Shown here: in pieces, positions 11,437 to 24,900 of the stretch
How the letters are laid out: every line of letters begins with the position of its first letter
How positions within the stretch are numbered: position 1 is the stretch's first letter
NCBI RefSeq assembly: GCF_900324485.2
Contig: NC_046648.1
Location: 17,171,739 to 17,235,738, forward strand
Length of the DNA: 64,000 bases
Direction: 5' to 3'
Source of the DNA: Mastacembelus armatus
Taxonomy: Eukaryota; Chordata; Actinopteri; Synbranchiformes; Mastacembelidae
Notes under the pieces: generated by a model
What the model saw: the letters and a program-made list of their open reading frames with translations, nothing else
The model's database searches: none
Told to the model about the DNA's origin: nothing
Made by a program: the position numbers and the translations under genes

Positions 11437-14400
11437 ATGGGTCGGAAGTTGGATCCCACCAACAAGGTGAAGAGAGGGCCTGGGAAAAAAGCCAAGAAGC
11501 AGCAGGGAGCAGAAACAGAGTTGACTAAGTTTATAACAGATGGTGAGTATTGTGCCCTTTATATCAACTATTTACAGTCTGGCAATCTAGACCAAAAAAT
11601 GTCACAACCAGTTAGTCTTTCTGGCTGTATCACTTGCTAGTGAAAGCATTTATTTTTTTATATTTGCAGAGAATACTGGACCAAAACGTCTGTCAAGTAG
11701 AGCCAGGAAAAGGTAAGAGGTTCATTGATTGCATATATGAAGTGAAATAACATTTCTTTAATTAAAAGTTGCTTAACTGTATTGTTATTTTACAGAGCTG
11801 CAAAGAGAGTCCAGAATGTGCAAAAGCGTAAAGAGTTTCCTGAGGAACAGCCCAGGAAAGGTAACTACAACAGTGCCATTGAATGTAGTTGTGAAATGCA
11901 GATTATCACTAACAAGCATCTACAGAGAGAATGTGATGTGCTTCTTCAAACATATTGAATGTTGTCAGATAAGAAGGGACATTTCATTTTGTTGGTTTCA
12001 GGTTATCAACATTAAACACAATCAAATGTAACACAGCACAGCAATGAAATACTCTTATTGGCAGTGTGTCTAATTACATAACACTGTCATAACAGTTCTG
12101 ACAAAAAAAGATTGTTTTCATTGTGATAATCTGGCTCCAGTGTTTTGGTGTCTGTGGAAGCTGCAGATTGTAATTGAATGCTGTAGATGGCTCAAACTGC
12201 GACTCATAAGATTTTGTAACTATTGAAAATATCAATTAGAAATTTTATTCAAAAAAGTAGCTTCACTTGTGTTGTTTTCGTTCCTCTCTCTAAAGGATTC
12301 ACTGATGATAACAGTAAATGGCTGAAACCAGCTAAGAGGAAACGCAAAACTGATGAGCCTGAAAGTGAGGATGACACTGACGATCTCTTGGAGGAAGAGG
12401 ATTCTGAAGAGGAGGAGCAGCAACAAAAGAAGGGAGGATTAGCTCAAGGAAAGAAAAGTACAAAATTAGGGGTGAAAGAAATGGAGGAAGAGGAAGACGA
12501 CGATGATGACGATGAAGAAATGGTTGATGACTATGGCACACTTGATAGCAGTGGAGACGAAGCAGCAGCAGCAGAAGAAGAAGAAAGTGACAGAGAAGAA
12601 GTATGTGAAAAGCTTTTCTTAAACATTTTGCCAAACAGTCTTATGAAATTTGACTTTTGCGATTCAGATGCTAAAATTAAAATACTTGCAAAACTGCAGA
12701 TTTACAGATACAATCCCTGATGTTAGAGATACACCAATTTTCCTTGCATTTCACCCATCATGTGTTCACCTAGTGCTACTCATCATTTTATTGACTTTCT
12801 TTTGTTTTGCTGCACATTTAGCTCCTTCCAATTGAGCGTGCAGCCAAGAAAGAGAAAAAGCTGAAAGAAACACTGGCTTTAGAGAGTGACGATGATGAAG
12901 AGGACGAGGAAGATGACAGTGAGGAGGAGGGTGACGAGGAAGAGAAATCAGACGCGGACCTGGATGAGGAAGACACAGTACAAACCAACATAGATGAAAT
13001 GGATAAATTCAGGCTACCTGGGGCAGAGGAGACTTCAAAGGAAGGTGAGTGAGTGTTAAAGCTGTAAATGTGCAAGCTGATTTAAACACATTGTTCTGCA
13101 AGCAATCAAAGCTTTTCTCTTTTCTGCATTTTAGGTGTCCTGCCTCTAGACCTGAAGACAATCCATCAAAGAATAAAGGACAACGTTGATGTCCTGTGTA
13201 ATTTTTCAACAAAAAGGGAGGAGGGGAAAGAAAGAACAGAGTACTTGTCTCTTCTGAAGAAGGACCTCTGCACTTACTACAGCTACAATAATTTCCTCAT
13301 TGAGAAATTAATAGACCTCTTTCCCTTGTCAGAGGTGTGTCTTCTGGTTTTCTGGGTCATCTGATTAATGCACAACACAAATATTATAGGTTAAGTGACC
13401 AATTTGGGGTTGTTTGACAAGTTAAATGACTACAGTGTTATATATAAATATTTATTTTCTGTTTTTTTTATATATCTATAATATAGCTGGTTGATTTTCT
13501 TGAAGCCAATGAAATTCAGCGACCTGTCACTATTCGGACCAACACACTAAAAACAAGGAGACGGGACCTTGCACAGGTAACTGCTTGGATTACATGGTCA
13601 ACTGCCATATTTTCACATATTAAAATTCAGAATGCATTTCATACTAAATATAAGATGTTTTGTATATAGAATTCACCGTACAGAGATTAAGGAGGGCTGT
13701 CAGATTGGAGCATAGCATTGTTTTGCTTATTGGACCTAATGAAAATTTATATTGAGGAAAACGAAATTAAAAAGGGGTTTAAGATAGTCAAGAGTTGCAT
13801 TTGGAGATCACTGTTAAAACCCCTGAAAGCCCCCATCAAATGCTGCCTTCACTTTGTTAGGTTGTATGTTGAACTTGTTGGTCTATTTTTTTTTGTTTTG
13901 TTTTGTTTTTTTTTTTGTTTTCCTCTTGGGTCAGGCCTTGATCAACAGAGGAGTTAACCTTGATCCACTGGGGAAATGGTCTAAAGTGGGTTTGGTGATC
14001 TATGACTCCTCAGTACCTATAGGTAAGTTATAGTAAAATCATGTCAGCCATTATTATTAGACAAGATACATGAGTATAAACATATTACCTGAATTTCCCT
14101 TTAGGTGTTAATAAAGTTTTATCTTATTTAATCTTATATATGTCACAAACATTTGTTCATTGAGCCTGTTGCCAGGTAACAAGGTTTCAGGTATACTGTT
14201 GAGATTGTTAGTAGACAAGAACACGCTTCATAAAGGTGAGGTTAAAGTATAGTATAATGTGATTCTTTGTGTATTTTCAAACAGGTGCGACACCAGAGTA
14301 CCTGGCTGGTCAGTATATGCTGCAAGGAGCCTCCAGTTTTCTGCCAGTCATGGCACTTTCTCCACAGGAGGGAGAGTTAGTGTTGGACATGAGCTCAGCT

Positions 14401-16365
14401 CCAGGAGGCAAAACCACCTATATTGGTAAGATTGGTTGTTGTTGCTACACTTTCTGGAGATAATATTTACAGGAATTGTATGGACCTTTCAAGCTGTGTA
14501 ATGTAGACTACTGTTGAACCTGATTATTATTATTTTCACCAGGGATTCATCTGTTTTTTCCTAAAGATATTCAATTCACCGTCATATATGATTAAGAAAG
14601 CATCACATTATTATACTTAAGAAGCTACAACCAGTGTTTGTAAAAAAAAATGACTGAAACAGCTAATTAAATTTCAATCAAATCAAATGAAATTATTTTT
14701 AGTTTAATTTTGCTGGCACCTGTAATTGACTCATTAATTGTTTTAGCTGTAATGTAACCCCATGCAAAGGAAGTCAAGGAGAAACTTCTTGCATCCAAAT
14801 GAAATCTGTTTAACAGTACATATGAATGTTCCTTGTTTAGCTCAGCTGATGAGAAACACGGGTATGATTGTGGCTAATGACGCCAATGCTGAAAGATTGA
14901 AGAGTGTGGTGGGAAACATTCACCGTCTGGGGGTCACCAACACTGTTATCTGTAACTATGATGGGAGACAGTTCCCAAAGGTAATGTTCTCACATTTATC
15001 AGAAAAGATGAGTTCTTTGCTTTACATTTAGTCTTAGTCACTTACATGTTGAATTTTTGCTTAAAGGTAATGGGAGGATTTGATAGAGTGCTGCTTGATG
15101 CGCCATGCTCAGGCACAGGAGTCATTGCTAAAGATCCAGCTGTAAAGACCAGCAAGGTAAAACGCCATTCACCGTATTTCTGCATGCACCCATACAGATA
15201 TTTGTTTCTCTATTATAATAGTGTGACTCTAACATCTCCTTTTCCTGTTTCCTGATAGGATGAGGCAGACATCCTACGATCTGCTCACCTTCAGAAAGAG
15301 CTGATTCTGTCTGCCATTGACTCTGTCAATGCTGAGTCTCCCTCAGGAGGTTATCTGGTCTACTGCACATGCTCCATTATGGTATGTGTAAATGCATGTT
15401 CAAAATTAGCTCTGTGCTATATCACCTTGTATTTGTGAGTATCTTCTAAATGATTCAACAGAAAGGCATGGTTAGTCATGAAAATATGTTGCACTAGGTG
15501 GAGGAGAATGAATGGGTGGTGGACTACGCGTTAAAGAAAAGAAATGTCAAATTAGTTCCCACAGGACTTGACTTTGGCAAGGAAGGCTTCACCAGGTAAA
15601 TAAAATACGCAATGTGGGATATACTAAATATTTTAGTTACCAAAAGGCAAAACCAAATTTATTTTTCTATCCTTCTAGGTTCAAGGAACGCAGATTCCAT
15701 CCTTCTCTGCGACTCTCTAGGCGATTTTATCCTCATTCCCACAATATGGATGGGTTTTTTATAGCCAAACTGAAGAAGTTCTCGAACGTAATTCCCACTG
15801 CACCTGCAGGGAAAGGTAATACCTTAGTATTTGCATCAGTATTTAGGTAATACTTTTTAGTTCATACCAAATTTCACCTCTGATAGTTTCCCTGAATAAC
15901 TCACTCTTTGTGTCTTTTACCTTTTTAGAAGAGGAGAACGCAGAGGCTTCTGAGGCAACAGTAGTTGCAGACTCTTCTCAGGAGAAACCATCTGAAGGTG
16001 ACAAGACAAAGAAGACTATCCCCAGTAAGGTGAGCGGCTCAAAGGAACATGCCCAGCCCAATGGAACAGCTGCCAGGAAAACAGCTAACATCAAATCAAA
16101 AGGCAAAAAAGACTTGTCCACTGGACCAAAAAAGGCAAAGGTTGCCAAGATGGATGGAGAAGCTGTGAAAGAGGCAGAGGTCAAGAAGCCCACAGCGAAG
16201 ATAGCTGAAGGGACTAAAGCGTCAAAGGCTGACAGAAAGGAAGGGAGCAGATTTGAGACAAAGCAAGGCAAAAAGACAACAAACCCCATGAAGACAAAGA
16301 ATAGAATGGGAAAAAATAAATTCAATAAGTTGAAGTACATGTTGCAAAAACAAGACAGAAAGTGA
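11437..16365 (+). CDS. nop2: NOP2 (p120), 28S rRNA cytosine-C5 methyltransferase
   Basis: Fifteen coding exons (11437-11542, 11670-11712, 11796-11860, 12296-12600, 12822-13044, 13135-13334, 13487-13576, 13935-14022, 14285-14425, 14841-14980, 15067-15156, 15259-15381, 15498-15595, 15679-15815, 15929-16365) encode 761 residues. NOP2 is a nucleolar m5C methyltransferase of the NOL1/NOP2/Sun family needed for large-subunit assembly. The N-terminus is basic ([20 protein letters not shown]), then very acidic with Glu/Asp runs (about residues 90-210). The catalytic core shows the SAM-binding motif SAPGGKT (about 411-417), DAPCSGTG (about 478-485) and YCTCS (about 532-536), which supply the two conserved cysteines. 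The [20 protein letters not shown] block precedes a lysine-rich tail. AATAAA lies at 16661-16666. The tail is encoded by one exon and is low in complexity. Confidence 0.97.
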
Positions 16366-16679
16366 GAATGTGTACAGTGTGTTTTAAAATGTACTACAGT
16401 ATGTGGAGCTTTGTAGAGCTTCTTTATAGATACAGATCCACTTCTCTGTAAAGAATATTCATGTTGGTGTGCTCTGCTGTCTTTTCAGGGCAGTGATACT
16501 TTATGTGTCAGTGGAATATGACTGTAACAGGATTGGACTCATAAATGATGCTCTCGCTTTAGTCGTGCCCTTCTTTTTTAGTTGTATTACAGAATATTTG
16601 ATATCTTTGTATTTTGATGACATTGCAGGATAGGGCGACTTCCATAAATCTGTGAGACGTAATAAATCTTTTAAGATGT

Positions 16680-17350
16680 TTTTCATCTTTTGTTTGATTA
16701 TTACTTGTTATAATAGTACACCTGCATCATATCCTGTGATGCGCTGCCTAGGGCCAAATGCTTATTCCTTCCCTGGCAAGTACTTTTATTTTCTAGTAGC
16801 TTTCACTTGACCTGTTATTTTAGCTACATTACACATCCATAGCTGTGGGAACATGGTTTCAGATGGGGGTGTAAGGGTTTAACCAAACCTTTCACATATC
16901 ACCTAAACTAACTATTTAATGCCATTAGTTGTTTATCATATCACATCAATGAAACACAAATGACAACACCATGATGTTTTTTCAGCCAGTAACTACAGAC
17001 ACTTAAAAGAGTGGTTCTGGAGGGGTTAGACATTATTAAACCTTCAACAGCTGGTAATTTTAGAGCTGCTTTTGATGTAGCTGCTCCATTAACTATAATG
17101 ATTAGTTGCCCTGATTCCTTTTTGAACTCTTTGCTCAGGGGTGCTTGATGAGATTGCCCCTATAAGGCATAAAATGGCCAGGCAAAAGATTCCTACCTGG
17201 TTGAATGACTCAATATGTGCCAAAAGTGAAAATGTTGCTGCGCTGAGTGAAAAAATCTGATGTTCTCATGAAATATTATAGAGTTAAATACTTTTATGAC
17301 AACTGGCAGATGACGCAAGTTTTTGAAGTTTATTCTGAAATCTCCCAGCG
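16680..17350 (+). mobile_element. Spacer holding a decayed LINE-like fragment (about 17060-17225)
   Basis: Between nop2 and ing4, translation near 17067-17225 gives FDVAAPLTIMISCPDSFLNS and, after a one-base frame change, VLDEIAPIRHKMARQKIP and TWLNDSIC. This resembles the linker between endonuclease and reverse transcriptase of L1/L2-type LINE ORF2 proteins (pattern L...LD..AP.K.K......PW). It is short and frameshifted, so it would be a dead fragment. The identification rests on the motif pattern only. Confidence 0.35.
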
Positions 17351-17352
17351 AT

Positions 17353-17416
17353 AACCAATCACTTTGCTCTGTCTCTGACCGGAAGCTGTGTTGTTTACAT
17401 TTTCCAAGATGGCGGC
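17353..17416 (+). promoter_or_regulatory. ing4 proximal promoter with CCAAT, ETS and YY1-like sites
   Basis: Just upstream of the ING4 start codon lie a CCAAT box (AACCAATCA, 17353-17361) and an ETS-like CCGGAAG (17379-17385). AAGATGGCGGC overlaps the ATG at 17407-17417 and matches the YY1 consensus, a common arrangement in TATA-less housekeeping promoters. Confidence 0.5.
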
Positions 17417-20382
17417 GGGGATGTATTTGGAGCATTATTTGGACAGTAAGCAATTTATCATTCTTTAAAATTGTCAGAAAAATGTACAGACTTAGCCATT
17501 TAACACCTCGCCTCTTGTTGTGTTGTAGCTGTACCTTCTAACCAAGCTGCTTGCAGTCCATAATGCTTTGACCGTTTCCTAGCGCTCTGCAGGTTTAGGC
17601 TCAGTCTATTTTCTGGAGTAACGCGTTGCACCAAGAAAAGGATGCTCTATCATATCGGTATCAGATACTGCACTACTCCTGATGATTAGTTTACATTAAC
17701 AAACAACGTTAATTATGTATATAGTGAGTGTTTATTCAACTTATACTTGTGAATGCTAATTCAATCGCTAACTGGCTGCCGAGCCATCAGTCCGTACAGT
17801 TTAGCTAGCTATCCAGTTTGCATGAAGTTATTGCTGTATATTGATTTAACTGTGGGATTCAAATCTTTGTTGTGTTCCCCACGATCACGCCAGGCATAGA
17901 AAACTTGCCCTTCGAGTTGCAGAGAAACTTCAATTTGATGAGGGATCTAGATCAACGCACAGAGGGTAAGACAAAGAAATCTGAAATAAATGTGGATTTC
18001 ACCTCAGAAGCGAACGTGGAGTGAAATCACAACTTAATGTTTAAGCATACAGTTATTGCAATTATTTTCTGTATATTTGAGAGATTTTGATTGTGAGGCT
18101 GCATTTGTAACATTGACTCAAAGGTTGTTTACGCTGTTTTTGAAGTAAGTTTTACTCCTTATCTCTGATTTAGATCTAAAAGGACAGATAGACTCTCTGG
18201 CTAAAGAGTATACAGCCAATGCCCGGACTCTTTCCTCTGAGCAAAAGCTGTCCATACTGAGGCAAATTCAGCAGTCCTACAGTAAATGTAAGGAGTTTGG
18301 AGATGATAAGGTGCAACTGGCCATGCAGACCTATGAGATGGTTAGTATCTTAGAAATAAACATAATGTTTTGCATACATCTGTGGAATAACTTTAAGTTG
18401 ATTGACCCACTCTGCTAAATATTGTACACGAAGTATGCAGCGTGATCAGTCTGCTAAAGTCTTGTTTTCTGTAGGTCGACAAACACATCAGACGCCTTGA
18501 CACAGACTTGGCTCGTTTTGAGGCTGACCTAAAGGAAAAGCAGATCGAAAGCACAGACTATGATTCCACCTCCAGTAAGGGGAAAAAGGGTGTGTGTGTC
18601 TATTATATTTGTGTCTTTGATATGATAAGTTTTGTAAATCTATATGTAATTAAATGTTTACTTAAGCATTTCTTTAATTCCAGGTGACTCCAGACAGAAA
18701 GAGAAGAAGACGGCTAAGACAAGGTCTAAAGTAAAGAGTTCAGATGAAGATGGCAGCCCTAAAAGCGCACAGAAAAAAGTCAAACTCCTTCAACCGTATG
18801 TTGTGTATCTTTTATTTTATTTATTTATTTAACCAGGAGAATTCCATTGAGATTAAGAACCTCTTTTTCAAGAGAGTCCCAGCCAAAATAGGTAGCAGCA
18901 GTTACAAAACACAGTTACATCTGTAGTGTAGTGTATCTACTTTTTAGCTTTTGATGGAGGTGACATTTCATTGTAGAAGTTAATAATTAATAATAATTAA
19001 TTATGATCATATTCCTATTCTTACTTTCTTCTTAAGTGTTCTTACTAAAGTAATTCTTTCCATCATCAGAGGAGAATTCAACAGCCCTTCCGCCAACTTT
19101 GGGAACGTGCACCCATCTGATGTGCTAGACATGCCAGTGGACCCCAATGAACCAACCTACTGCCTGTGTCATCAGGTCTCTTATGGCGAGATGATTGGTT
19201 GTGACAACACTGATGTGAGTTTTGATTTATGGCTCCCTTTCAATCTCAGTCCAAAGTCACCTGGCTCTTTTAACACAAATCTTCATTTAACAAGAGGTTT
19301 GATAGGGTTTTATATTAAGAGTGATTTAATACGGAATTAAAATTTAAACATAACAAACAATGAATATATTTCTTGCACATAAATAACATCAAATCAAAAA
19401 GCCCACTGTCAAATGTTCTTGTGAACAAACAAGTTGTGTTACTCACCCAAACACATTGGAGGTTTATTAAATGTTAAAAGTGTAAAAAAATATATTGTGA
19501 TATTTTTGAGGCTTATTTTGTTCCTGTGGATTCTGTGTATTTTTGCCTACTGCTGGTTAGTTGCTGTGCCATAAAATTGTATCTTAGTTGATTGAATTTC
19601 ATAAATAAGAAATTTCCATCAGCAAAATCATTAAAATTTGATATAGATACATACTAAAATGCCTCTTTGTGACATCTTGCAAAACAAGTGATAGCTCTAG
19701 GAACACTTTAATCTGAAGGGAATGTCAAAACAGCTCATTTTATTTATTTGTGTGTTCATTTAAATAGCATTAACATGAAATACTATTTGTGTATCTCAGA
19801 GGTCATCTCAGTATACTTTATGGTGCTTTCCTTAAATTGAGAAACACAAGAATAATAAAACACAGAAGATGTTTGTGTATATATCTTCTAAATGCTAAAC
19901 TCAAATTAAGAGGCTTTGGAGTCCTGCTGTCTCATGCTTCATCTTCTGTAGATAAGGTCACAGACAAGTGATTAAGTAGCAGATGCCATACATCAGATGT
20001 GTATGTGCATGTTTTTTTTTTTTTTGATGGCTCTTTCTGAAAAGTCAGATTTTGTTTTTAATCATGTTTTTTTTTTTCAATACCGAATGCTCCATTTGCA
20101 ACCATACTTAACGTTACACTATATATTTTTGTGTTTTCTTCAGTGCTCCATTGAATGGTTCCATTTTGCATGCGTGGGCCTTACAACCAAACCAAGGGGA
20201 AAATGGTAAGAAGTTCTGAAAAGAAACTAAAATGGAGGCTGTAATGTACTTTCCTGTTCTCAGTACTTGCAATAATTAATATGGTTTGCAAGGTTACTCA
20301 CTGAAGCCAGTCTCCTAACTATGTTTCTTTCATGTTGTCCAGGTATTGTCCACGATGCTCTCAAGACAGGAAGAGAAAGTAA
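17409..20382 (+). CDS. ing4: ING4, PHD-finger histone H3K4me3 reader
   Basis: Eight exons (17409-17445, 17894-17965, 18174-18340, 18475-18589, 18684-18795, 19070-19214, 20144-20205, 20343-20382) encode 249 residues, the length of human ING4. The N-terminal ING domain ([40 protein letters not shown]) forms the dimerising helical region. A basic nuclear-localisation stretch follows ([18 protein letters not shown]). The C-terminal PHD finger, about residues 198-245, shows the Cys4-His-Cys3 pattern ([20 protein letters not shown], then WFHFACVGL and WYCPRC) and binds H3 trimethylated at K4. ING4 is a subunit of the HBO1 acetyltransferase complex. Length and sequence fit ING4 better than ING5, and the neighbourhood agrees. 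Confidence 0.97.
18815..18920. repeat. Interspersed repeat in ing4 intron 5
   Basis: The intronic stretch with TTTATTTATTTAACCAGGAG, then ATTGAGATTAAGAACCTC, then TTTTTCAAGAGAGTCCCAGC and a GGTAGCAGCAGTTACA segment resembles a short non-autonomous repeat seen very often in teleost genomes. I cannot name the family from memory, and no target-site duplication was resolved. Confidence 0.45.
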
Positions 20383-21240
20383 AAAAAAAACACCTGGTTG
20401 TCCTGGAACACAATGTGGACACAGATTAGATGGAAAAGGAGAGGAATATTTCTTCATTAGTTCCTAGATTTCTTTTCTCATCTTCCTTAACATTTGGTGC
20501 TTTTTTGGTTTATGTAAGTTGCCTTGGTCTGATACAATGTGTGTAAAGGAGCCAAGTCATTACAAATGTATTTATCTTTTTTCTTTATAGTTAACAATAA
20601 TTTAGATTTTTTTTTTTTTTTTTTTTTTGTAGTTACCTTTGGTGCTCTTATTGTGACTTTTTTTTTTTTTTTACATTTTGTTTTATGAGTGAATAATGAA
20701 CACTACACCTGCCCCTTAAGGTTTAACAGTTCACTTCTCCATGATACTTTATACTGTATTCACATATATGACTATGAATATTTTTTCTGAAGACAGTTTG
20801 GCCATAGATTTTTTTTAATTTGCTGTATGCTTAAGGTCTTGTGGTTATCCCTGAAACACTAGTTTTATTTTTTAAAAGTTTAACAAGACGGCAAAAGAAT
20901 ATGAAGAAAAATGCTGCATCCTCTCAGTATTAGTTACACGTAGTAATGAGTTAAACCATTTCATTTTAACATTCGATTGAGTGCTGTATAGAAAAGAAGA
21001 CATTTTGTGAAAAGTATTCTCATTTATGTAGCTGAAATATTTGGTACAGAGGAGAGGGAGTGATTGTGTGTCAATCATTTGAATACAGCTACTACCTCAA
21101 AAACACTTGCCAGGGTGGTCAATTTTTCTGTGCCTTTCGTTATTCTGTATAATTTCCGAATAATGAGGAATCTGCATTTTGCTATAGTGTTCTTGGTTTT
21201 CCACTAGGTGGTGATGTTGGGTCAAACTCTGGCGCACAGC
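20383..21240. other. ing4 3' UTR and intergenic region
   Basis: No coding exon is seen. The stretch is T-rich, with long T runs near 20610-20630 and 20660-20673. Most of it is probably the ing4 3' UTR, although no clear AATAAA was found. Confidence 0.5.
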
Positions 21241-21253
21241 AGGCGCATATATA

Positions 21254-21390
21254 TGACGTCAGAGTGTTTAGTTTTGGCGCGATGTCTGAACAAATTTGAA
21301 TCGAGCCGTTTGCAGACGGTGGAAAGAGCAGACGGCGTTTTTGGTTTCTACAGGTCGAGTTTGTGGTTAACGGGAGTGCAAGTGTTACAG
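21254..21390 (+). promoter_or_regulatory. ncapd2 promoter and 5' UTR exon: CRE, E2F-like and CHR-like sites
   Basis: A perfect CRE palindrome TGACGTCA lies at 21254-21261. An E2F-like TTTTGGCGCG (21272-21281) and a CHR-like TTTGAA (21295-21300) follow. A non-coding first exon seems to end at 21390 (TTACAG|GTGAGC) and splices to 21986, just before the start codon. E2F plus CHR elements bind DREAM/MuvB complexes at G2/M genes, which fits a condensin subunit. The transcription start is not directly visible. Confidence 0.55.
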
Positions 21391-21986
21391 GTGAGCGTTA
21401 ATTCAATTTCTGGCTTTGTAAAAGTTGTTTGCTTAGTGTAGCTCCAGTTGTTTTACTTACACACTAGCGTTAACGCGTAACTATAATTCTAACGTTATCT
21501 ATCCTAGTTAGCTTGTCTGGCTAGCGTCATTAACAACAAAGCTCTTAGTTACCCAACTGGTAACTTCCAGCTTGACTATAAGGCTCGTTACCTTTTTTTT
21601 TTTTTTTTTATTATTATTTTTTTTTTTTATAGAGAATCTACAGTCCTTGACTGTTTTTTGACCAAACTGTGCTAAACGGTAATGGTAATGCTATTAAAAG
21701 GCTTAAAGTTAAATCTTACTAGTTACAAAAGTTTTAGCTAAATCGTGTTTCGTAGCTGCTGTGGTTGTTTAGCGTTACATGGATCCCGGTTGCGGTAGAT
21801 AACTTATATTATTAGATGTTCTTGTAATCTGCGGCAACTGTTAGAGTTAGATAGTATTGAAATTAATACAAGTCCAAAAGTTTAAGTACTAACGCTTCTA
21901 AACATACTTCTCTACGAGTTTTAAAGTATGAATTTATGAAGTGGTTTAATTAATGATGCCAGTAAACTTTTTGTCTTGATGGTAGG

Positions 21987-24900
21987 ATGTCTTGGGATTT
22001 CTTTGTGCCTGTTTGTGTGGGAGACTTGGTGAAGAGTGGGGAAGTTAACCAGTACGTTGTCCAAGATGTGGTCTCCCCAAAACAGCTGCCCCCCTATCTC
22101 AGTAGTAAGTAGTGAAGTAGATTATGTAAATTGGGTAAATTGTAGAACTTTTTGTTGTCTGAAATTTTTATTCAAACTGATGTGACATAAGGGTTTTGCC
22201 TCTTTAACATAGAATTCAAGGCAGCATTGAGAAGCCAGGGCCCTTTGTGTATACTGGAACACTTTGACACAGGCTATAGCGTGTTACAGTAAGTGTTGAT
22301 CAAGCTTAGCCTGCTCTTGTCTTTTGCTGTTAAGAAATTTATAAGTACAGTTAGTTATCTTTACTTTTTAAAGGCACTGCAACTCATTGGACCTGGTTGT
22401 GAAAGAGGATACTCTGGAATTACTAGTACAAGGTCAGACCTCTTTTAATGCTTGAGTATTTAAATACGACCTTGATGTACTGGGCAGACCATTTATTGTC
22501 TCCTTTTCTCTCTATCTCTCTCTTTCAAGTGGTTAGTGGCCTGGCTGTGACCCTGCCTACAGTCCTCGCCTCCACCTCTATCTCAGCTGCAGAGCGCAAA
22601 GAGAAGCTTAATGCAGTTAAAATGAGTGTCTTTCTACTCTGCAAACTCACAGAGACCCTTGAGAGTTTCTCCTATAGACAAAATGTTGTCACAGCATCTG
22701 GGAAGGTATGGTTATTAATGGCATAGCTAAGAATTCCTTTTTGGATCTCTGTGACAGTGAATCTTTCTTTTTTCAGCAATTGCAAATGCCTTCGGGAGAG
22801 ATCATGGCGAGTTGTTGGGTTAATGTTATTGTCTAACTTAGAGGGCTCTTTTTGTGCGGTATCTGTGAACCTGAACTGATTGAAGTAACAAGTTATTTTC
22901 TGTCTTGCACAGGGTGGTAAGAAAGGCAAAGCTGGAGGAGAAGGATTCCTGCACTGGGACTCAGAGCGAGAGAAGGTCTTGCAGGCCCTTATTCAGCTGC
23001 TCCAGCTGGATATCCGTTCCCTCTGGAGCCTCTCCCTGGTGGAGGAAGAGTTCATCCGGTATTATGCTGTCTTGGAACCTCTATTTATTAGTACTAAATC
23101 AGGCTTGGCTTTCTCAGTTCAGTTAAATGCCCTTCTTCTCCTGGTCTCTTCACGGCATTGATAACACTGTAGCTTGCATGAAAATGATCTTTAACTTTTC
23201 ATTAACAATGCCCCCTACAATATAATACAGTAATATGATCTTGGTACTATGTTAAATTACTGTTCCTGTTGTGAACGTTTTCTTACAATCCTAGCAAGTA
23301 TGTTTCCTAATGGATAGAGTAACAGTTTTTAGTGCTTTATTTATAAATATAAATAATTCTCTAAACTTTAACTATTACCTAGAGAGCAGACTTCAAACAC
23401 ATTTTCTGTTGGTAACCTCAATAGCCATCAGAAACATTGTGTGTGTAAATTTCTGCTAGTTGTTCTGAGTGGTACAAAGCCTTATTTAGACTGCTTAAAG
23501 TTTCTTTTGAATCCATATTTTTGCAAATCCCATGATGAACAAAGTTTTAATTTTATGTTCTGTGCCTTTCTTCTCATAGCTGTGTGACCTTCTGCTGTTA
23601 CAAACTACTTGAGAACCCAACAATCAGCCATGTCAAGAGCAAACCCACCAGGGATTGTATAATCCACCTACTGGGGGTGCTGATCAAGAAGTACAATCAT
23701 ATCATGGGTTAGTCCTTCATGCATATGCAGAACCTTTGTGCTAGTTTTATAACTGAGAGAACTGGTCATCTTTGAATTTGGGGATGTAACAAAATTTTTA
23801 TTTTGTATATTTCTTCTAAACCCAGGTATAGGTGTGAAGGTGATCCAGTTGATGCAACACTTCGAGCAGTTGTCGTCCGTGTTTGCCCAGGCGGTGTCTG
23901 TTTGGAGTGCAGAATATGGAGTCAGAGCTATCGTAGGAGAAGTAATCAGGCCAGTATACATTATTTCTCTCTTTGTGCATCTGTTTGGGTGGCTAGGATT
24001 CTTTGGCTGCAAATGACCAGGTTTTGACATAAGACAAAATTGTTTTTCTCTTCCTACAGGGAGATTGGTCAGAAGTCAAGTGAGGAACTAGGTAGAGAGG
24101 GTTCAGGGGTCAAAGCCTTTGCTTCCTTCCTCTCTGAACTCAGCACCCTGGTTCCTGAATTAATGATTCCCAACATTAGCGTGCTTATCACTCACCTGGA
24201 AGGAGAGGTATTGTATAACTGAACATATTTATCCAGCTAACATTGAATTAACACACAACTTACTCATGAATGGGGAAACTAGTGTCCTTGGATCATTATA
24301 AAATTGCTGCCACATTACTCTTCAGTTGTAGCTTTGTGTATAAGAGTAACATTTAATATTAACAACTGCTTCATATGGTGAGCAATAGGGCTACTAATGC
24401 AAAGAACCTCATGTAAGCGCACACATATTGCTCGATTGTGTTGGCAAATTCTTTTCCCCGTAGGTCACTGCCCTTTGCCATTCCTGACTTTCAGGTAGTA
24501 GTTTCAGGTAGTCTGAGGAGGACTTGGCAAATTATGAGATTCATAAATCTCATTTTCTATTACTGTCAAGACTTGGCATTGTCCATGATTGATATTGGCT
24601 TGTGCAGTAATGTCAACACACAATAAAACAGATGGCAAAAGAACAGAATAGAAGGACCAGACCTATGTGTTTTTATTGAGCATGTTTCTTCATGTGCTAG
24701 CAGTATTTTGTTCTTCACAAACCACTGGTCACAGATTTCAAGACAAGGCAGGGGCTTATCGATTAAGTTTTTGCATATGATTTTAAAAACGTAATGGATT
24801 TATAGATCAATGTTTGCCATTTTACTTGCCCCACCTTTCCTCTTGCTTGTCATGCGTGCTGATATTTTGACACAGCCATGCTGTATCAGTTATGCAGGTC

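Noticed and set aside
17676-17690. CTGATGATT in ing4 intron 1 as a C box of a snoRNA
   Set aside because: The base before TGATGA is a pyrimidine, and no paired D box with a terminal stem was found.
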